Shown piece after piece: positions 37,437 through 49,262 of a stretch of DNA of 64,000 nt (its first letter is position 1; every line of letters begins with the position of its first letter). Location: assembly GCA_015501055.1 (NCBI GenBank), contig JADNYV010000007.1, positions 186,001 through 250,000 on the forward strand, in the 5' to 3' direction. The notes beneath the pieces are model-generated. The model saw nothing but the letters and a program-made list of their open reading frames with translations, was not told the origin of the DNA and made no database searches. The position numbers and the translations under genes were made by a program. This DNA comes from Mucidula mucida. Lineage: Eukaryota > Basidiomycota > Agaricomycetes > Agaricales > Physalacriaceae.

Positions 37437-38585
37437 ATATCCTTGTCTATCAATGCGTAAAGAATTCGTAGTTAACATGAAAAGCGCCACTCGCATAGTA
37501 ACACTGATCGCTAAAGCTGAAAGCAATGGTTCGTTGGACAAAAAAAAATAGATCCCTCCAAACATGACAATGTTAAGGACTCATCTTCAAGCTCATGTAT
37601 GGAGGATTTAAGAGTCTACCCGGCATTGGACCCAGAGATCAGTGGTGCAGTGGTTGACTCTTAAATTTTGCTGCTCTCGTTCGAGCACATAAGGTGACTA
37701 TACTACTCAAAGGTGGCATAGCAATGCAGATAAAGAAGAATGGTGTACATACGGATCCTCGAATATAAACGGGTCGAGAGTGCGGAGCGGCGAGAGACGA
37801 TTAATGAACATTTCGACAAGAATAGCTCGTCTACGGACCGGTAGTCCGAACGGCTTGACTTCCAACAGCTTGAACGTAGAGATTCGTCTTCATGTACAAA
37901 TATGTCACTGCCAGGAGTGCGGTTTAGAGTTGGTTAGGGCAACATTGCAGATGTCCCACTAAGAACGGGAAAGGTCTAATGAGTACACGCGAGAAGGGTA
38001 CTTTGATAGCCTGCCAGTAAGCCCACCAGTACACTACGGAAACATACTTTACAGCTACCAGCTTCCGAGTTGTGATTGCATGTGATCGACACAAACAACT
38101 ACAGAGCGCTCCTTGGTCCTGCATAATGGCCGCCCAGGTCAAGATTGGCGGACGCAGTATCTTTCGGACGTCAGTGTGACGTCACGCGACGCCGCTTTAC
38201 GCGCCGCCCAATGCAACCCACTAAGAGTGGCGTATCCTGGGCGTGTCTTAGCACTGGGGGCATAAATTCTCTTCGACATTTTTACTACGGCGAGCCTTTC
38301 CGCTCGAGCCCCGAAAGACCAGTCGGAATTCTCCAACTCAGAAAGACGCGAATTAAGATCACGTGGCATGACAATATTCCCGACCTGCGGGATTCGCGCT
38401 GAACGTCTTGACTTTCGCGGAGACAGGTTCGTAAACATGATTGACTGGCCCTTCACTTCTGAAGACCGCCTTTACAGGATGTCCCAAGAGACCATCTCCA
38501 AGTGTCTGATAACACTCTCCAACCTCAAAGGGCGTCTGGACCCAGGAAGTCGCCAGGTTCCCCAACCTCATAATTTCGCCAGGCG
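37437..38585. other. Intergenic, no gene recognised
   Basis: Short frames only (for example 38145-38402 and 38368-38589). A box-A-like TGGTGCAGTGG near 37640 and a partial box-B-like GTTCGAGCA about 36 bp on recall a tRNA-derived promoter, but no tRNA fold is apparent. Confidence 0.4.
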
Positions 38586-40666
38586 ATGAGCAGGAAGTAC
38601 ACCGCTGTGGAGGAGAAGGGAGTCAAAATTGGTCTGAGCCTGATATCCCGCGCCTTCGTACGAGAGCGGCAGGGCGATGTGGCCGCCGTAACGATAGTTC
38701 ATGTCGGTCAAGACGAATTCCGCGTCATCTTTGGCAACAACAGACGGCAGGGCGACAAACTGCTATCTTCAGATGCCGCCTTTGCAACTCGGTTCCTCAT
38801 GAAGATGATGCAATGGTATTCCGAACAGCATCCAGTCCTAAACGACAAGGCAGCGCTCGCCGCTTTACGGGAAAAGCAGGTCGACGCCATCCTCTCCCAT
38901 ATCGCCCAAACAGACTCAAGAAAATTGGTAGTGAGGAAGATGCTTGCTTTGGGGAGGTTGGGACATTGGAAGTCCAAGGGCGCGGAACAGGAACTGGAGA
39001 GAGAGATCGTCAGAGAGTCTATCCACAGAGGCATCCGCGCGTGTCAATTTCCCCCACCCAAGCCCAAAGACGAATCCGAGCCCAAGCCCAAGGACTCCAA
39101 GCCCGAGTTCTCAGATTCAGAGAAGAAGCTGTGGATATTCCTGAAGCTCATGTCGCCAGACGTGACGACCCCCAAAGCTGATTCGTACACTCAGAAGGAA
39201 CTACTCAAGGACGCCATCGACTTCTGCATCGACATAAATACAAGGCATACCCAGCTGATTCTAAACGGCCGTTGGCACTTATTCATCGAATTCTGCAACA
39301 TCCTAGAGGAGCATTTGTTCGTCAAGAAATTAGTTTCCGATGCTAATGCGGAGTGGACTGCCAGCCTCCAGAAGTTGCGGCGGCGCCTGGACCGCTTGGT
39401 GTCATACCGGAGGGGGGCGGAGGGCATCGTAAATGGAATGTTTCAATACTTCCGGAGGTCGTCTTCCCGCAGTGGAACGATCAACCTCGGGCTCGACTTC
39501 GTTGCTCAGTCCTTCCCGGAGCACGCATACGACCCAATTCGACTTGACCGTCAGTAGGACCCTGGATAATACACTGACATCGTTGATCCCAAATTTCCCA
39601 AAATTTTGTCCTCATGTCCGACAGGCTTAGGCCTTCCGTGTCCGACTTTTCCTCAAGGTTCGGCCCAAAAATTGCTTCATGTCCGACTTTGGCATGAGGG
39701 TTCCGCCCAAATTTCCCGTCAGATGGACCCTTTTCAGATTTTTCCGGGCTGTCTACAACAAGTTTCGATCGCCTGAGCCACCCGAACCACAAGGCCTCCC
39801 ACTGGAAGAGTTTCCGCTGAGCCAACAGCTACATCCTGGGAGTGCTCAATAGTGGCTGACACCATGTCCGACACCCAGCTGACACCTGGATGAGGGTTTC
39901 TCACCCATCTCGCCCCATGTCCGTACACTGGATGAGGGTAGGCGGTGCGGAAAGAGCTCCATGTCCGACTTTTCCTCCAGGTTTGGGGCAAATTTTGCGT
40001 TCTATGTCCGACTTTGGGATCAACGATGTCACTGTATTATCCAGGGTCCTCCGTCATTTCTTGAGAGATCACATGGCGGGACTTGCAGAGGCCGGATCAG
40101 AGGAAGCGGTACGCCTGGATGAAATGATTGATGCGGTGACGAAAAGCAGGAGTTTTTGGGAAGAAACGCGCTGTTTACCACCGGGATCCCCTCATGCAGA
40201 GATAGGCGTGATCCTATTGGCCTTATCGAAAGGATGGCAAGTCGATTACATCGGTGTCTCAAAGCTGTTGTGCTTCTCGTGTCTGGTCTTCCTCATGGCG
40301 CTGGGTCGGCTGGTTGAAAAAGTAGCAGGCATGGAGACCCCCTTGTGGCACTTCTCGGGATGTTCATGGGTACCACACCAACGGTGGCGCGTTCCTTTGC
40401 CCCGACTACCTATTTCTTTTGTGACTAGCGGAAACCGGCTGTTTCACTTGACACAGATGCATCTCGATGGTCTTGCCTCGGATGTCGTGAAGCACCTGTG
40501 TAGAGAGGTGATAGTGGTAGCAGCCTCGTTTTACAGAGGGGAAATTGAGGGACCGAAAAGTGGGTCGGATAGCTCGTTAGGCTCCCCAGCAAGAGTTGAG
40601 GAACTCGAAAGCGACGATGCCGAGTCAGGCTCCCCACCAAGAGAGGAGCAGGTAGACAATCACTAG
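38586..40666 (+). CDS. OTT_1508-like deaminase, copy 2, interrupted by a MITE (possibly an intron)
   Basis: The N-terminal part (MSRKYTAVEEKGVKIGLSLI to FPEHAYDPIRLDR) is open from 38586 until a TAG created at the junction with an inserted element (39555-39557). The C-terminal part, from RHFLRDHMAGLAEAGSEEAV, carries the zinc site: SPHAEIGVILLAL (His-x-Glu) and VSKLLCFSCLVFL (Cys-x-x-Cys). It ends with an acidic Ser-rich tail at 40666. Removing the insert exactly, or splicing 39554-40044 as a GT-AG intron, restores one frame across the break; the spliced length would be about 529 residues. The deaminase substrate is unknown. Apart from the insert I see no other damage, so whether the gene works depends on that splicing. 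Confidence 0.75.
39556..40050. mobile_element. MITE, 495 bp, with 38-bp terminal inverted repeats
   Basis: Ends AGGACCCTGG and CCAGGGTCCT are part of 38-bp inverted repeats (39556-39593 and 40013-40050) that differ at one base. Flanks are CCGTCAGT (39548-39555) and CCGTCATT (40051-40058), an 8-bp target duplication with one difference. Length and 8-bp target fit a non-autonomous hAT-type element, though the terminal bases are not the usual CAGTG. The interior carries seven copies of an (A/G)TGTCCG(A/T)AC-like motif, all in the same orientation. There is no coding capacity for a transposase. Confidence 0.85.
39613..40012 (+). repeat. Seven direct ATGTCCGAC repeats inside the MITE
   Basis: The motif ATGTCCGAC or a one-base variant occurs at about 39614, 39638, 39679, 39864, 39917, 39961 and 40004. 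Two copies extend into a roughly 35-bp imperfect repeat continuing TTTTCCTC and AGGTT. Same-strand subterminal repeats of this kind are often transposase binding sites; that role is inferred. Confidence 0.75.
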
Positions 40667-41599
40667 GGAGACAGTCACTATAGATGTAGATAGCTAGAAA
40701 TGTCGACGTACGGAAGAAATCGCTACAGGGAATGAGACCGACACTCAAGAAGCAATAGCGCCTCGTTTGATGACTAGCTCCTCTGCCAGTGCTTCCCCCC
40801 CCCCTCATTGATACTAGTCGATTGGGCACGCAAAGTGCCGACCTTTTTGAAGCTGGTGAAAAAAAATTCCCATTGTCTTCATAGCGTCAAGCACTAAAGC
40901 ACTGATTAACACAGACTGACTGTAACTTCAAAACGGCGCTAAATGGTCATGCGAACCTTCCGATCCCATGCATTGACTTGCTTCGACGTGAACATTTGAA
41001 GGACGGTGTGTCGAGTCAAACCTGATTTGTGAGTACAGGGCCCAGGCGTTGATGGCAACATCAATCCTGATGGCCGGTATCATCCGCCGATCCTCCAATC
41101 AGGCTCCAATCAATTTTTGTACAGCGTGTTGACAGCGTGAATAAACGAATAAACTGACCCCAAGAGTAAACAGATCTTGTGACGCTGGGTCTGAGGCGCG
41201 GAGGTGTTTACTTAAAACAAAGCAATTGTATTGTCAATAATACATAATGATGGAATAATCAAATGTTTTCGGTGAGAGAGTGGTGGTAGTGGTGTATCAC
41301 GGAAAAAGACGCAAGCTTGGAAACCAGGTCGGCGTACCAGAAACTGTGTGGTGCATTATACAAGTCTTCGGACATAAGGCTCATCTTTGCGGAAAAGCTC
41401 CAGGTCTTTCTTGAGGGATCCTTGGAATGGCGAAGAGATTGCTCAGCGGGCTGGTCAAGTGCCCACGGAAGACGTCCTTGCGGCAATCGGAAGTCAATCG
41501 CGACCTGTTTGTATTCATACGAATGTTCGAGTATACTCTTGCTAGCGGTATAAGGATGAGTGTTGCTGGCCTCTCTCCAGCAAACAACACTACTCTACA
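40667..41599. other. Intergenic; Hsp20 promoter region
   Basis: No gene seen. The final 80 bp upstream of the Hsp20 start holds a heat-shock-element-like array (GAATGTTCGAG at 41521-41531). Confidence 0.5.
41521..41531 (+). promoter_or_regulatory. Heat-shock-element-like site
   Basis: GAATGTTCGAG matches nGAAnnTTCnnGA, the HSF1 pattern, with its third unit incomplete. It sits about 70 bp upstream of the Hsp20 start codon, where such sites act. Inferred from pattern and position only. Confidence 0.45.
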
Positions 41600-42158
41600 A
41601 TGTCTGTCTACCTCTACGAACCCAACTACCTCTTTGATCGTTTCTTCGAGACTGCTCTGGGGCTTCCTCAGCTTCAGCAGCAGGTCCAGAAGACCGATGG
41701 CGCTAATGCTGCGCTGAGCGTCGTCCGACCAAGGTAAGTTGCTTGTTTCACGTCTGTTAATGATCACCGAGATTCTCTCTAGGATGGACCTCCATGAAGA
41801 TGCGGAAAAAAACATCGTCACCGCGTCGTTCGAGCTCCCCGGGCTGAAGAAGGAGGACGTCAACATTGATGTTCATGATGGACGTCTGACTATCACCGGC
41901 GAGAGCAGAATCTCCACCGAACGTGAAGAAGAGGGGTATGCTGTGAAGGAACGCAAGTTTGGGAAATTCGCGAGGACGCTGAGGCTTCCTCAAGGTGTCA
42001 AGGTAAGCTTCGGAGTCGGCTTAGTTTTGAAAGCCAGGTTGATAACAAGTCGATTGTAGGAAGAGCAGATTAACGCGTCGTTGGAGAACGGCGTGTTGAC
42101 TGTCACGTTCCCGAAGGTTCTCCCAGAGGCGGCGCCGAGGAAGATCACCATCTCATAA
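41600..42158 (+). CDS. Small heat-shock protein (Hsp20/alpha-crystallin)
   Basis: ATP-independent chaperone that holds unfolding proteins. It starts MSVYLYEPNYLFDRFFETAL. Two introns (41734-41782 and 42003-42059) have clear GTAAG donors. The alpha-crystallin domain runs from MDLHEDAEKNIVTASFELPG through VNIDVHDGRLTITGE and YAVKERKFGKFARTLRLPQG to ENGVLTVTFPK, with a short C-terminal APRKITIS whose I-x-I supports oligomer formation. The length of about 150 residues is normal. The frame is clean. A heat-shock-element-like site lies about 70 bp upstream. Confidence 0.95.
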
Positions 42159-42432
42159 ACGATTTCAGTCTTCGCTGTATCCACAAAAGTCCTGATCTGT
42201 ATCAATATTGAATAAACTGCTTGTTTCCATGTCTGCACTTGATGTTGTCGATAATAATACTCGAAAGAAAACCCCAGTATTCCTCAAGCACTTTCCACCG
42301 GAATTATCGCAGTCGCCATGTCACCACCTTCGCCCCGAGTGGGAGGAGACGGCCAGTCAGCACCCGACTGAGCAGAGACTTTCATCATACTGCCAGCGCT
42401 CAGCTCTTGTGTATCAATTGAGAAAGACCGAC

Positions 42433-44777
42433 TTACTTTGCAGTGGCATCTGCGTCATTAGGAGGCGCCGCACCTGTACCAACGAGGATCTTGCGTCCAG
42501 AACTTGGTACACCTTCATCGGTGACCACGAAGAGGTATGCAGGACCCGGCGGGAATAAGGCTGGAGTGGGAGGGCCCGTAACGGCCAGCGTCTTCTTGTC
42601 GCTCGAGAGAGACGAGACGAGCGTGAGCATCCGTTGATCCATGTGAACACCGTGAGTGGCGAAGCCTAGGTCCATGAGAGCAACTAGAATAAGTGTCAAA
42701 CCCTCAACGATGACTGTTAGCTGAACGATAGCGTACCAGAAACATTGGACGCCGTAGAAGGTAATGATACGGACATCTCAAAAACATGGGCAAAGTCGAC
42801 CGTCTCAGGTAATCCTGTAAAAGTCGGACGAGGAAGCGACATGTATGGCGGACTGAGAAACTCCATCCTGACAATGCGATTACTGCGCAATTCACATTCA
42901 CAGGGACATGCCCCCCTCACCGATATTCAGTGGCGAATCTCACCGTCGAGACATCAGTGTTTGGATTAGAGCCAGCTACCCTTGAGCATGAGATTTGACT
43001 ATATAAAGGGGAAGCTTGAGACCCACCCAACAAGATACTGCCGTCCGGAGTCAGAGTAGCCGTCGAATGGTACATCCTCGGAATATCAGATGCTGGTATT
43101 CCATCACTCGAGAACCTCTGTCCCAAAGGGGCCGCCGGATCGTAGACCACTGCCAACAACGCTGGGTGGTCTGCGTCGCTTGCTCCAATATTGTTTGTGC
43201 CCTATGCACCATAAATAAATCAAGTCGAAAGCGACGTTCGTCGAGAAGGCCTTACGTGACCGTACCCAGCAAGCCCCGTCTGCGCCCCGTTGACTATAAC
43301 GACACGACCGTCGGGAAGAAGGATGAGATCTGTCATGATGCGCGGTACAGGCATCGATTCCACTTGCCATCCCGCAGCGATTCCGGCAGCATTCAGAACA
43401 AGTCGAGAGCATTGATTTGAGGTTGGGAATTGAGAGTCAACGTCGTCAGCGACGCTGCTGGGAAACGTAGAGCCGCCGCAGATAAGAATTTCCGGCGTGT
43501 AGTCGTTTTCCGGCGTCAGTGGGAGGAGAGTGGCCCCAGCGGAGAATGGAGAACTAGATTATCGCTTAGTAGAAGATGAAGTAGTGTCTGGTGAGACAAC
43601 CGTACGTGATGCGTATACCATTCGGAATAGGAGGAAGTTGGGTTTCTGTGTTGGTCTTCCAATCCAGGATCATAGCGCTTCGGTCGGAAGCGACGAAAAT
43701 GGTACCATCGGGGAGGTACACCAGGACTGGGAACTGGTTTCCGTTGATTGACTCGCGAAGAAACTGGCTTGGGATCTGAAGACCGTTGAAACCTAAACAA
43801 AGTTGTTGAAATATGTTTGTCGAGACAGACATACAACACGCAATACCGTTGATATTTTTGGAAGGGAAGAATTCGTAGGTTGGATTATCGATGCTCGCGT
43901 TGCTGGCAAATCTGCCATTGCGAAAAACATCAGCAAAGTAGAGACGGACGAGATCGATAAACTTGCCCGCCTATCGTCGTCCCCCTGTAATACGTGTATT
44001 TTTAGTAGCTACAGGGAAATACCGACGTATGAACGTACCCAAAGATGAGAACCGAACCGTCTTCAATACGAATCTGAGATAAATAACGTTGTCAGTAGCG
44101 GGATTGGAGAGCCAAGCACAATGACCAGACCGACGAGGGGTACCATCGAAACGACGTTAGCCGGATAACATCCTGGTTTTCAAAAATATCGCATGTTCCA
44201 TCGTTGCACGGAGTGAACAAGCGGATGGCTTGTCGACCGTCATCGCCTTTTGCAATTAGAGGGTAAGCAGTAAGTTCTAATTCATAGTACCGTCAAATGA
44301 AATGTACCGGTAATAACAATGGGATTGCCGCCAGAGCTGACCAAAGTGCCATTGCTCAAGAAGCTGCCCGTCGCGCACCAAGTGTTACTGGCTGGGTTCA
44401 ACGGGCGAACTGCCTTTGTCTCCAGATTCACTTCCGAAGCCCATGCGATGTGCCCGTCAACACTAAGAGGGTTGTGCTCACTATATTGCTCGGACATCAA
44501 TCAATAGCCTCATGCAATATAGAAAGCTTCACATACACCTTGTCAAGTACGACCACCGTGTTCTCCGACGTGACTGCAAGCTCAAGGGCGCTTACACCGG
44601 TAGTTCTAACGAACGATACATAAGTCAACGAGCGCCGGTATACCGAGATAACGCGTACCCATTTTGCACAAGTGACCACTGGCCTGGCACGACTGCTCGT
44701 CGCTGCACCCTTGCGCTGGCGAGAGACGCGTACAACGACGGAAGGATGGCGAGTACAATCCTCATTGAGAAAAGCAT
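42433..44777 (-). CDS. Glyoxal oxidase (copper radical oxidase, AA5)
   Basis: Secreted enzyme that oxidises small aldehydes such as glyoxal and methylglyoxal, supplying hydrogen peroxide to lignin peroxidases. The start at 44777 gives the signal peptide MLFSMRIVLAILPSLYASLA. An intron with donor GTACGC joins WSLVQNG to TTGVSALELAVTSENTVVVL. Propeller blades include HNPLSVDGHIAWASEVNL, WCATGSFLSNGTLVSSGGN and YLPDGTIFVASDRSAMILDW. The copper-ligand motif is in RMYHSTATLTPDGSILLGG (Tyr-His), and the C-terminal DUF1929 domain has DLGFATHGVHMDQRML with the last His ligand. It ends at 42433. Many introns; I saw no frame breaks but did not verify every junction. Together with GH10 and GH3 it fits wood decay. 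Confidence 0.88.
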
Positions 44778-45796
44778 TTCTTGAATAGTAAAAATAGGTT
44801 AGTCTGAGAGAAAGTACCAGAAATGCAAAGCACTGAACTGAATCTGCTAGTAGCCATGAACTATATAGCCCATCGTGGGCCGCCGTCTCACGAAACGCTA
44901 TGAATTGACTAGCTGAGAGAGTTGGTTAGTAAGTCGTGTCTCCGTTCCTGCAAGGTCCCTCATTCTAAACCTGTGAGTGCGAAAACGTAGTGACAGAAAC
45001 AGGAGACACGAACACGCGCAAGGTACTGGGTGAAAGAGACGTCGCATCTGTCAAATGAGAGGCATCCATCATCTTGTTGAAGAAAGGCAATGCCGGAAGC
45101 GTGTAAGTGCCAGAGGCTGGACGAGGTCTTTTGACTATCACGCTATTATGGCGCGCGCTTTTTGCGTGTACGTTTTCCTCGATGATATTTGCCTCATGAT
45201 GATGGCAGAACGGAAAAGGAATATTATACGCTTGGTTCGGACCGACGGCCGCAGGCTGCGAAGCCTGTGATTACGCTCTGTCTCTCGTCTCCCTAGTCAG
45301 ACCAAACAACGCACAAATTTTTCTTTTTGAGAATTGGGTGGAGAAAAGTGCGATGTATGGTCTGATTTAAGTCGCGCCTATGAAGCCGTACCATCGTATT
45401 CGGTCTTCTCGGAGCCGGATTAGGCGATTTTTCCAAAGGGGGATGCAGTCCAAAGCAATGTGACCACGGCGCGTTGAGACAATACGAGAGAGCCGCGTTC
45501 ATGCACCTCGAAATTTCATTGTTGTAGGACGTAATTTGTCTAGGAGGCTACTGCAATCCCAGAACACACGCCAACCTCGTCAACCTCTTACCTGTCAATT
45601 GGCGTGTGTATATGTCAATCACGTGAGTGTACGAATGCGGAAGGTCGTCCTACGGCTTGCCCTTGCGAAAATGATTACAGACTACTCTGTCTCTGAGTCT
45701 TACTACGTACAACGCGTATCTTCATCAGTCAGTCGCCAAGTCAAATCTTATCGGATAGACCTTTGATCTTGTTCTTAGTGTCCGAAGCTGCTGTTC
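44778..45796. other. Intergenic; short dispersed repeat
   Basis: No gene seen. TCTCCCTAGTCAGACCAA at about 45288-45305 recurs at 23776-23793, in both places followed by an A/T-rich AAATTTTTCTT. This may be the edge of another dispersed repeat. Confidence 0.45.
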
Positions 45797-47232
45797 TTGC
45801 TCGCTCACCTTGGAAAATGTATTGCCTTCGATACACCGGAACCCGAGAGACATGCCATACTGGATTATGTGCAAGATATTGAGCAGGCCGAGATGTCGTG
45901 TCGGGATCGGGTGTCGCGTCTTACAGCCGTGTTAGCGGACGCTCAAAGTCAACTGCATTCTCTCGAAAAATTGCGCAGCGCCCATATCAGACTTTCCCCC
46001 CCTATTCACATGCTTCCCGCTGAAGTCTTGCTGGATATTTTCGAACTCGCCGTGGAGAAACCATACAACTTCTCGTCCATCGACGAGGGGCCATGGCGCC
46101 TCGGACAAGTATGTCGCCCGTGGAGGCAAATAACGCGGCTGCCTTCTAAACTGGTCATCCCCGTACTACCGTCTTCCAGATCATGGCAAGTACCCCAAAG
46201 ACATGCTAGCAACCGTTTTCGAGAGGTCATTACCCTTGGTGTTCGACTATGAAATGACTTCGGAAGGAGAGTGTACCGACATCGTCGAGAGTCATTCCCT
46301 TCGCTGGCAGAATGTCACCTTCCTCGGCAGTGTAGACGACTTTTTACATCTGCGAGACGTCGGGCCATTACCGCTTTTGGTGGACATAGTGCTGCGCATC
46401 CAAAGGCGCTGGACGGGCTGGACGGAGTGTACTCCTGCAGAAATTCTGCACTTCTTTCGATCCGCCCCTAAACTGCAATCTCTTAAATTGACCAGTGAAC
46501 TCGCGCTGGAAGGTCTGACCTCACTGCCCTCTGCAATTTCCTGGCATCAGTTAACACATCTCGAATATTCCATTCGGTGGTCCACATTCCTCTTTGACTG
46601 CCAAATATTGATACATTGCCCCCTTCTACAGTCGTTCGTCACCCATTCAGACAACGAACCGGGATCATCAGATGTTGTACCTCATTCGAAGCTAACTTTC
46701 TTGGGTATCCAACATGTTGCCCTACTGCGGTATCTTCACTGCACATCCTTGACAGAGCTCAAGCTTACAGGTATAACCTTCGGAAACGAGGGCCTCAATG
46801 CGACTCAGCCTCATGTTTTAGCTCTTAGAACCTTTCTGGCCCACTCACCACTGCTCGCGTCAATCTCTTATGTTGCCACGTCCGCACAGCTATGCTATCT
46901 GATCTCGAGTACCTTCACGTCCGTGTCCATCCAAACGTTCAAGTTCGATATTTCGGGCCTCACCGACGTTGTCCTACCTCTTGTCGCTTTCGCTACGCCC
47001 TTGCTGCTCCCAAAAATGACTGTTTTCGAGTGTACGAACAGCCCACATGACCCTGACATGGTCCAAACTTTGTTGGCTGTCATTTGATCTCGTTGGCGGG
47101 TTGAAAGAAGAAAGGTGGCCAAGTTACAAGTTATCGACCTGTCTTTAGGATGCGGGAATTCTCCGACAGTGGTTGATCATAATTAGTCTTCGGGCACTCA
47201 AAGAGGAAGGTTTAGACATTACTGTCTTTTGA
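45797..47232 (+). pseudogene. F-box/LRR-like protein, copy 3 (truncated and frameshifted)
   Basis: Third member of the local F-box family, on the plus strand. It begins within LAHLGKCIAFDTPEPERHAI, so the N-terminal CPNC segment is missing. The F-box core PPIHMLPAEVLLDIFELAVE is present, then the frame breaks near 46150-46200 and resumes at MLATVFERSLPLVFDYEMTS. Leucine-rich repeats follow (ISWHQLTHLEYSIRWSTFLF, LGIQHVALLRYLHC). At 47086 an in-frame TGA replaces the Glu codon of AVIESRWHVE-like sequence in the copy at 20.8 kb. Homology continues after the stop (SRWRVER, LKEEGLDITVF). It is closer to copy 2 than to copy 1. Non-functional by these signs. Confidence 0.75.
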
Positions 47233-47407
47233 GGTACGCGGTGATTTCCCATCGTGTGCCCCGTTAGTTCACGTTTCAATTTTGCAGATAACGGCCAATC
47301 TAGTTGTAATTGTGGCGACCGAGAAATCCTATACCACGCTGATGAATTTATAACATGTCTCGGCGTAGTTCGTCATCGCACTCAAATTGTGATATTCCCG
47401 TATTGAG

Positions 47408-47683
47408 TCCAATCTGTGGCCGCAAGGGCGCGGGGAGGGAGGGACGCCAGTGGACAAACGTCGAAGTTAACGTTGACTCCGATGAGTACTTCTAGTAGTC
47501 AATACAATATATGCCCCCATCGCAGTGGGGCAAATTGAAGTCACGAATTAGGCCGTTGGATGCGTTACAGTTTTTTCTAAATTTGGGAAGCGAAGCAAGG
47601 TCTTTCGCGCGAGGAGGTTCGGCTCCTCGGACCGGCCTGCGCCCTGCTACTTCACAACTTGCTTCCCTACCTCCACGAATCTG
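47408..47683 (+). repeat. Duplicated segment upstream of GPI8, copy 1
   Basis: Matches 49930-50167 (CCAATCTGTGGCCGC, GGGAAGCGAAGCAAGG, TTTCGCGCG) with small indels. It lies immediately upstream of the GPI8 start codon and probably includes the promoter. Confidence 0.8.
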
Positions 47684-49118
47684 ATGACATTCGCCCATCT
47701 GTTCACATTATTCTTCCTATTAGTGGCGGCCTTGACGGTACGAGCACATGACTCGCAAGAGGCCGTCGTCGAGGACTTTTTCTCCGGAAATTCAAACCAC
47801 ACAAACAATTGGGCAGTCCTGGTCTCGGCATCGAAATATTGGTTTAATTATCGGGTATCCTCTTTCTTCAACCTTTTTAACTTAATCTGATGGCAGTGAC
47901 AGCATATGTCTAATGCACTTGGAATGTATGCCTCTGGATTAGCCTGAGTGACTGCGACAAGCTCAATAACGACCGCGATAGGTACCGTACCGTCAAGCGG
48001 CTCGGCATCCCGGACTCTAATATCATCCTGATGCTTGCGGACGATGCAGCCTGCAATGCACGGAATATGTTTCCGGCAAACGTCTACGCCAATACGGGAC
48101 ACGCGCTCGATTTGTATGGCGACAACATCGAAGTAGATTACCGTGGTTATGAGGTGACGGTGGAGAATGTGATACGGCTGTTGACTGGTGCGTGATAGAC
48201 TCCCCGTTGTGGCTTTTGGGACTTGACGCCGGATGCATAGGTCGAATGGAGCCCTCCGTACCTCGCTCGAAGCGACTGCTTACCGATGATCGTTCGAATA
48301 TCTTCGTTTATATGACTGGCCACGGTGGAAACGAGTTTCTCAAGTTTCAAGACAGTGAAGAAATTAGTGCTCATGATATTGCGGATGCATTTGAGCAGAT
48401 GTACCAGAAGAAGCGGTGTGTCGAAAGCTGTCTTCATCTGCCGGTCGGCGGTTTCTTACTCAGAGGCAGATACAACGAAATATTCTTCATGATGGATACC
48501 TGTCAGGCCACGAGCATGTACTCTCAAATCTACTCTCCCAACATCCTGGCTACTGGTTCTTCACAAGTTGGAGAGAACTCTTACTCAGTAAGTCATCTCA
48601 TTCATCTGTGGCACTCAACTAATGAGACGTGTAGTATAGCAACGATAACGACCTTGGCGTGTCAATAATAGACCGTTATACTCACTACATCCTCCAATTC
48701 ATGGAGGGCATAAATAAGACTTCGCATACCACCATGGAAGATCTCGTCAGTTCTAAGGGTACTTTGCTGATCAATTGTCTAATCAAAACTCTCGTCACAG
48801 TTCAACTACTACGATGTCCAAGCCATCGGTTCGCATCCCGGCGTGCGCTCCGACCTGTTCAATCGACATCTCAGCAATACTCGTATCACCGATTTCTTCG
48901 GTGGTGTGGCACACGTCGAGGTGACAGAAGAGGAACTCAGACATGTTCCTGTCAATACCGTACAAGAGCATTTTGAAACCGACGAAATACGTCAGATTGT
49001 TAAAGCTGCTCCTCCAATGGTTCTTGCTATTGCACAGGATACTACGCAGGCTTGGAGAACATGGGGATCATTTGGAGTTCTGGGATTGTTAGTGGGACTG
49101 GTTGCATTGAAACGGTGA
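47684..49118 (+). CDS. GPI8: GPI transamidase catalytic subunit
   Basis: Cysteine protease-like subunit (GPI8/PIG-K, peptidase C13) that attaches GPI anchors to proteins in the ER. It starts [20 protein letters not shown], a signal peptide. The conserved core is [37 protein letters not shown] and [12 protein letters not shown], with the catalytic His in [17 protein letters not shown] and the catalytic Cys in [15 protein letters not shown]. It then reads [14 protein letters not shown] and [17 protein letters not shown], ending with a transmembrane segment, [18 protein letters not shown], at 49118. Five or six introns are removed; no frame breaks are seen. Its 5' end plus upstream region is duplicated at 49930-50292. 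Confidence 0.93.
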
Positions 49119-49262
49119 CGTTGTACACTGTAGGTGAATTCGCTTAATTCAGGTGCGCTACGATACACTTTTCGACATTGACGATTGCTAACATCATGAC
49201 AGCTACTACTATAGATCATCTTACTTTGAATCTGTACTATTACTGAGGAACCGTGTCAAAAA

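Noticed and set aside
39890..40030. N-terminal part of the 258-codon frame as true coding sequence of the deaminase
   Set aside because: It lies inside the MITE; the deaminase homology starts only at the right target duplication.
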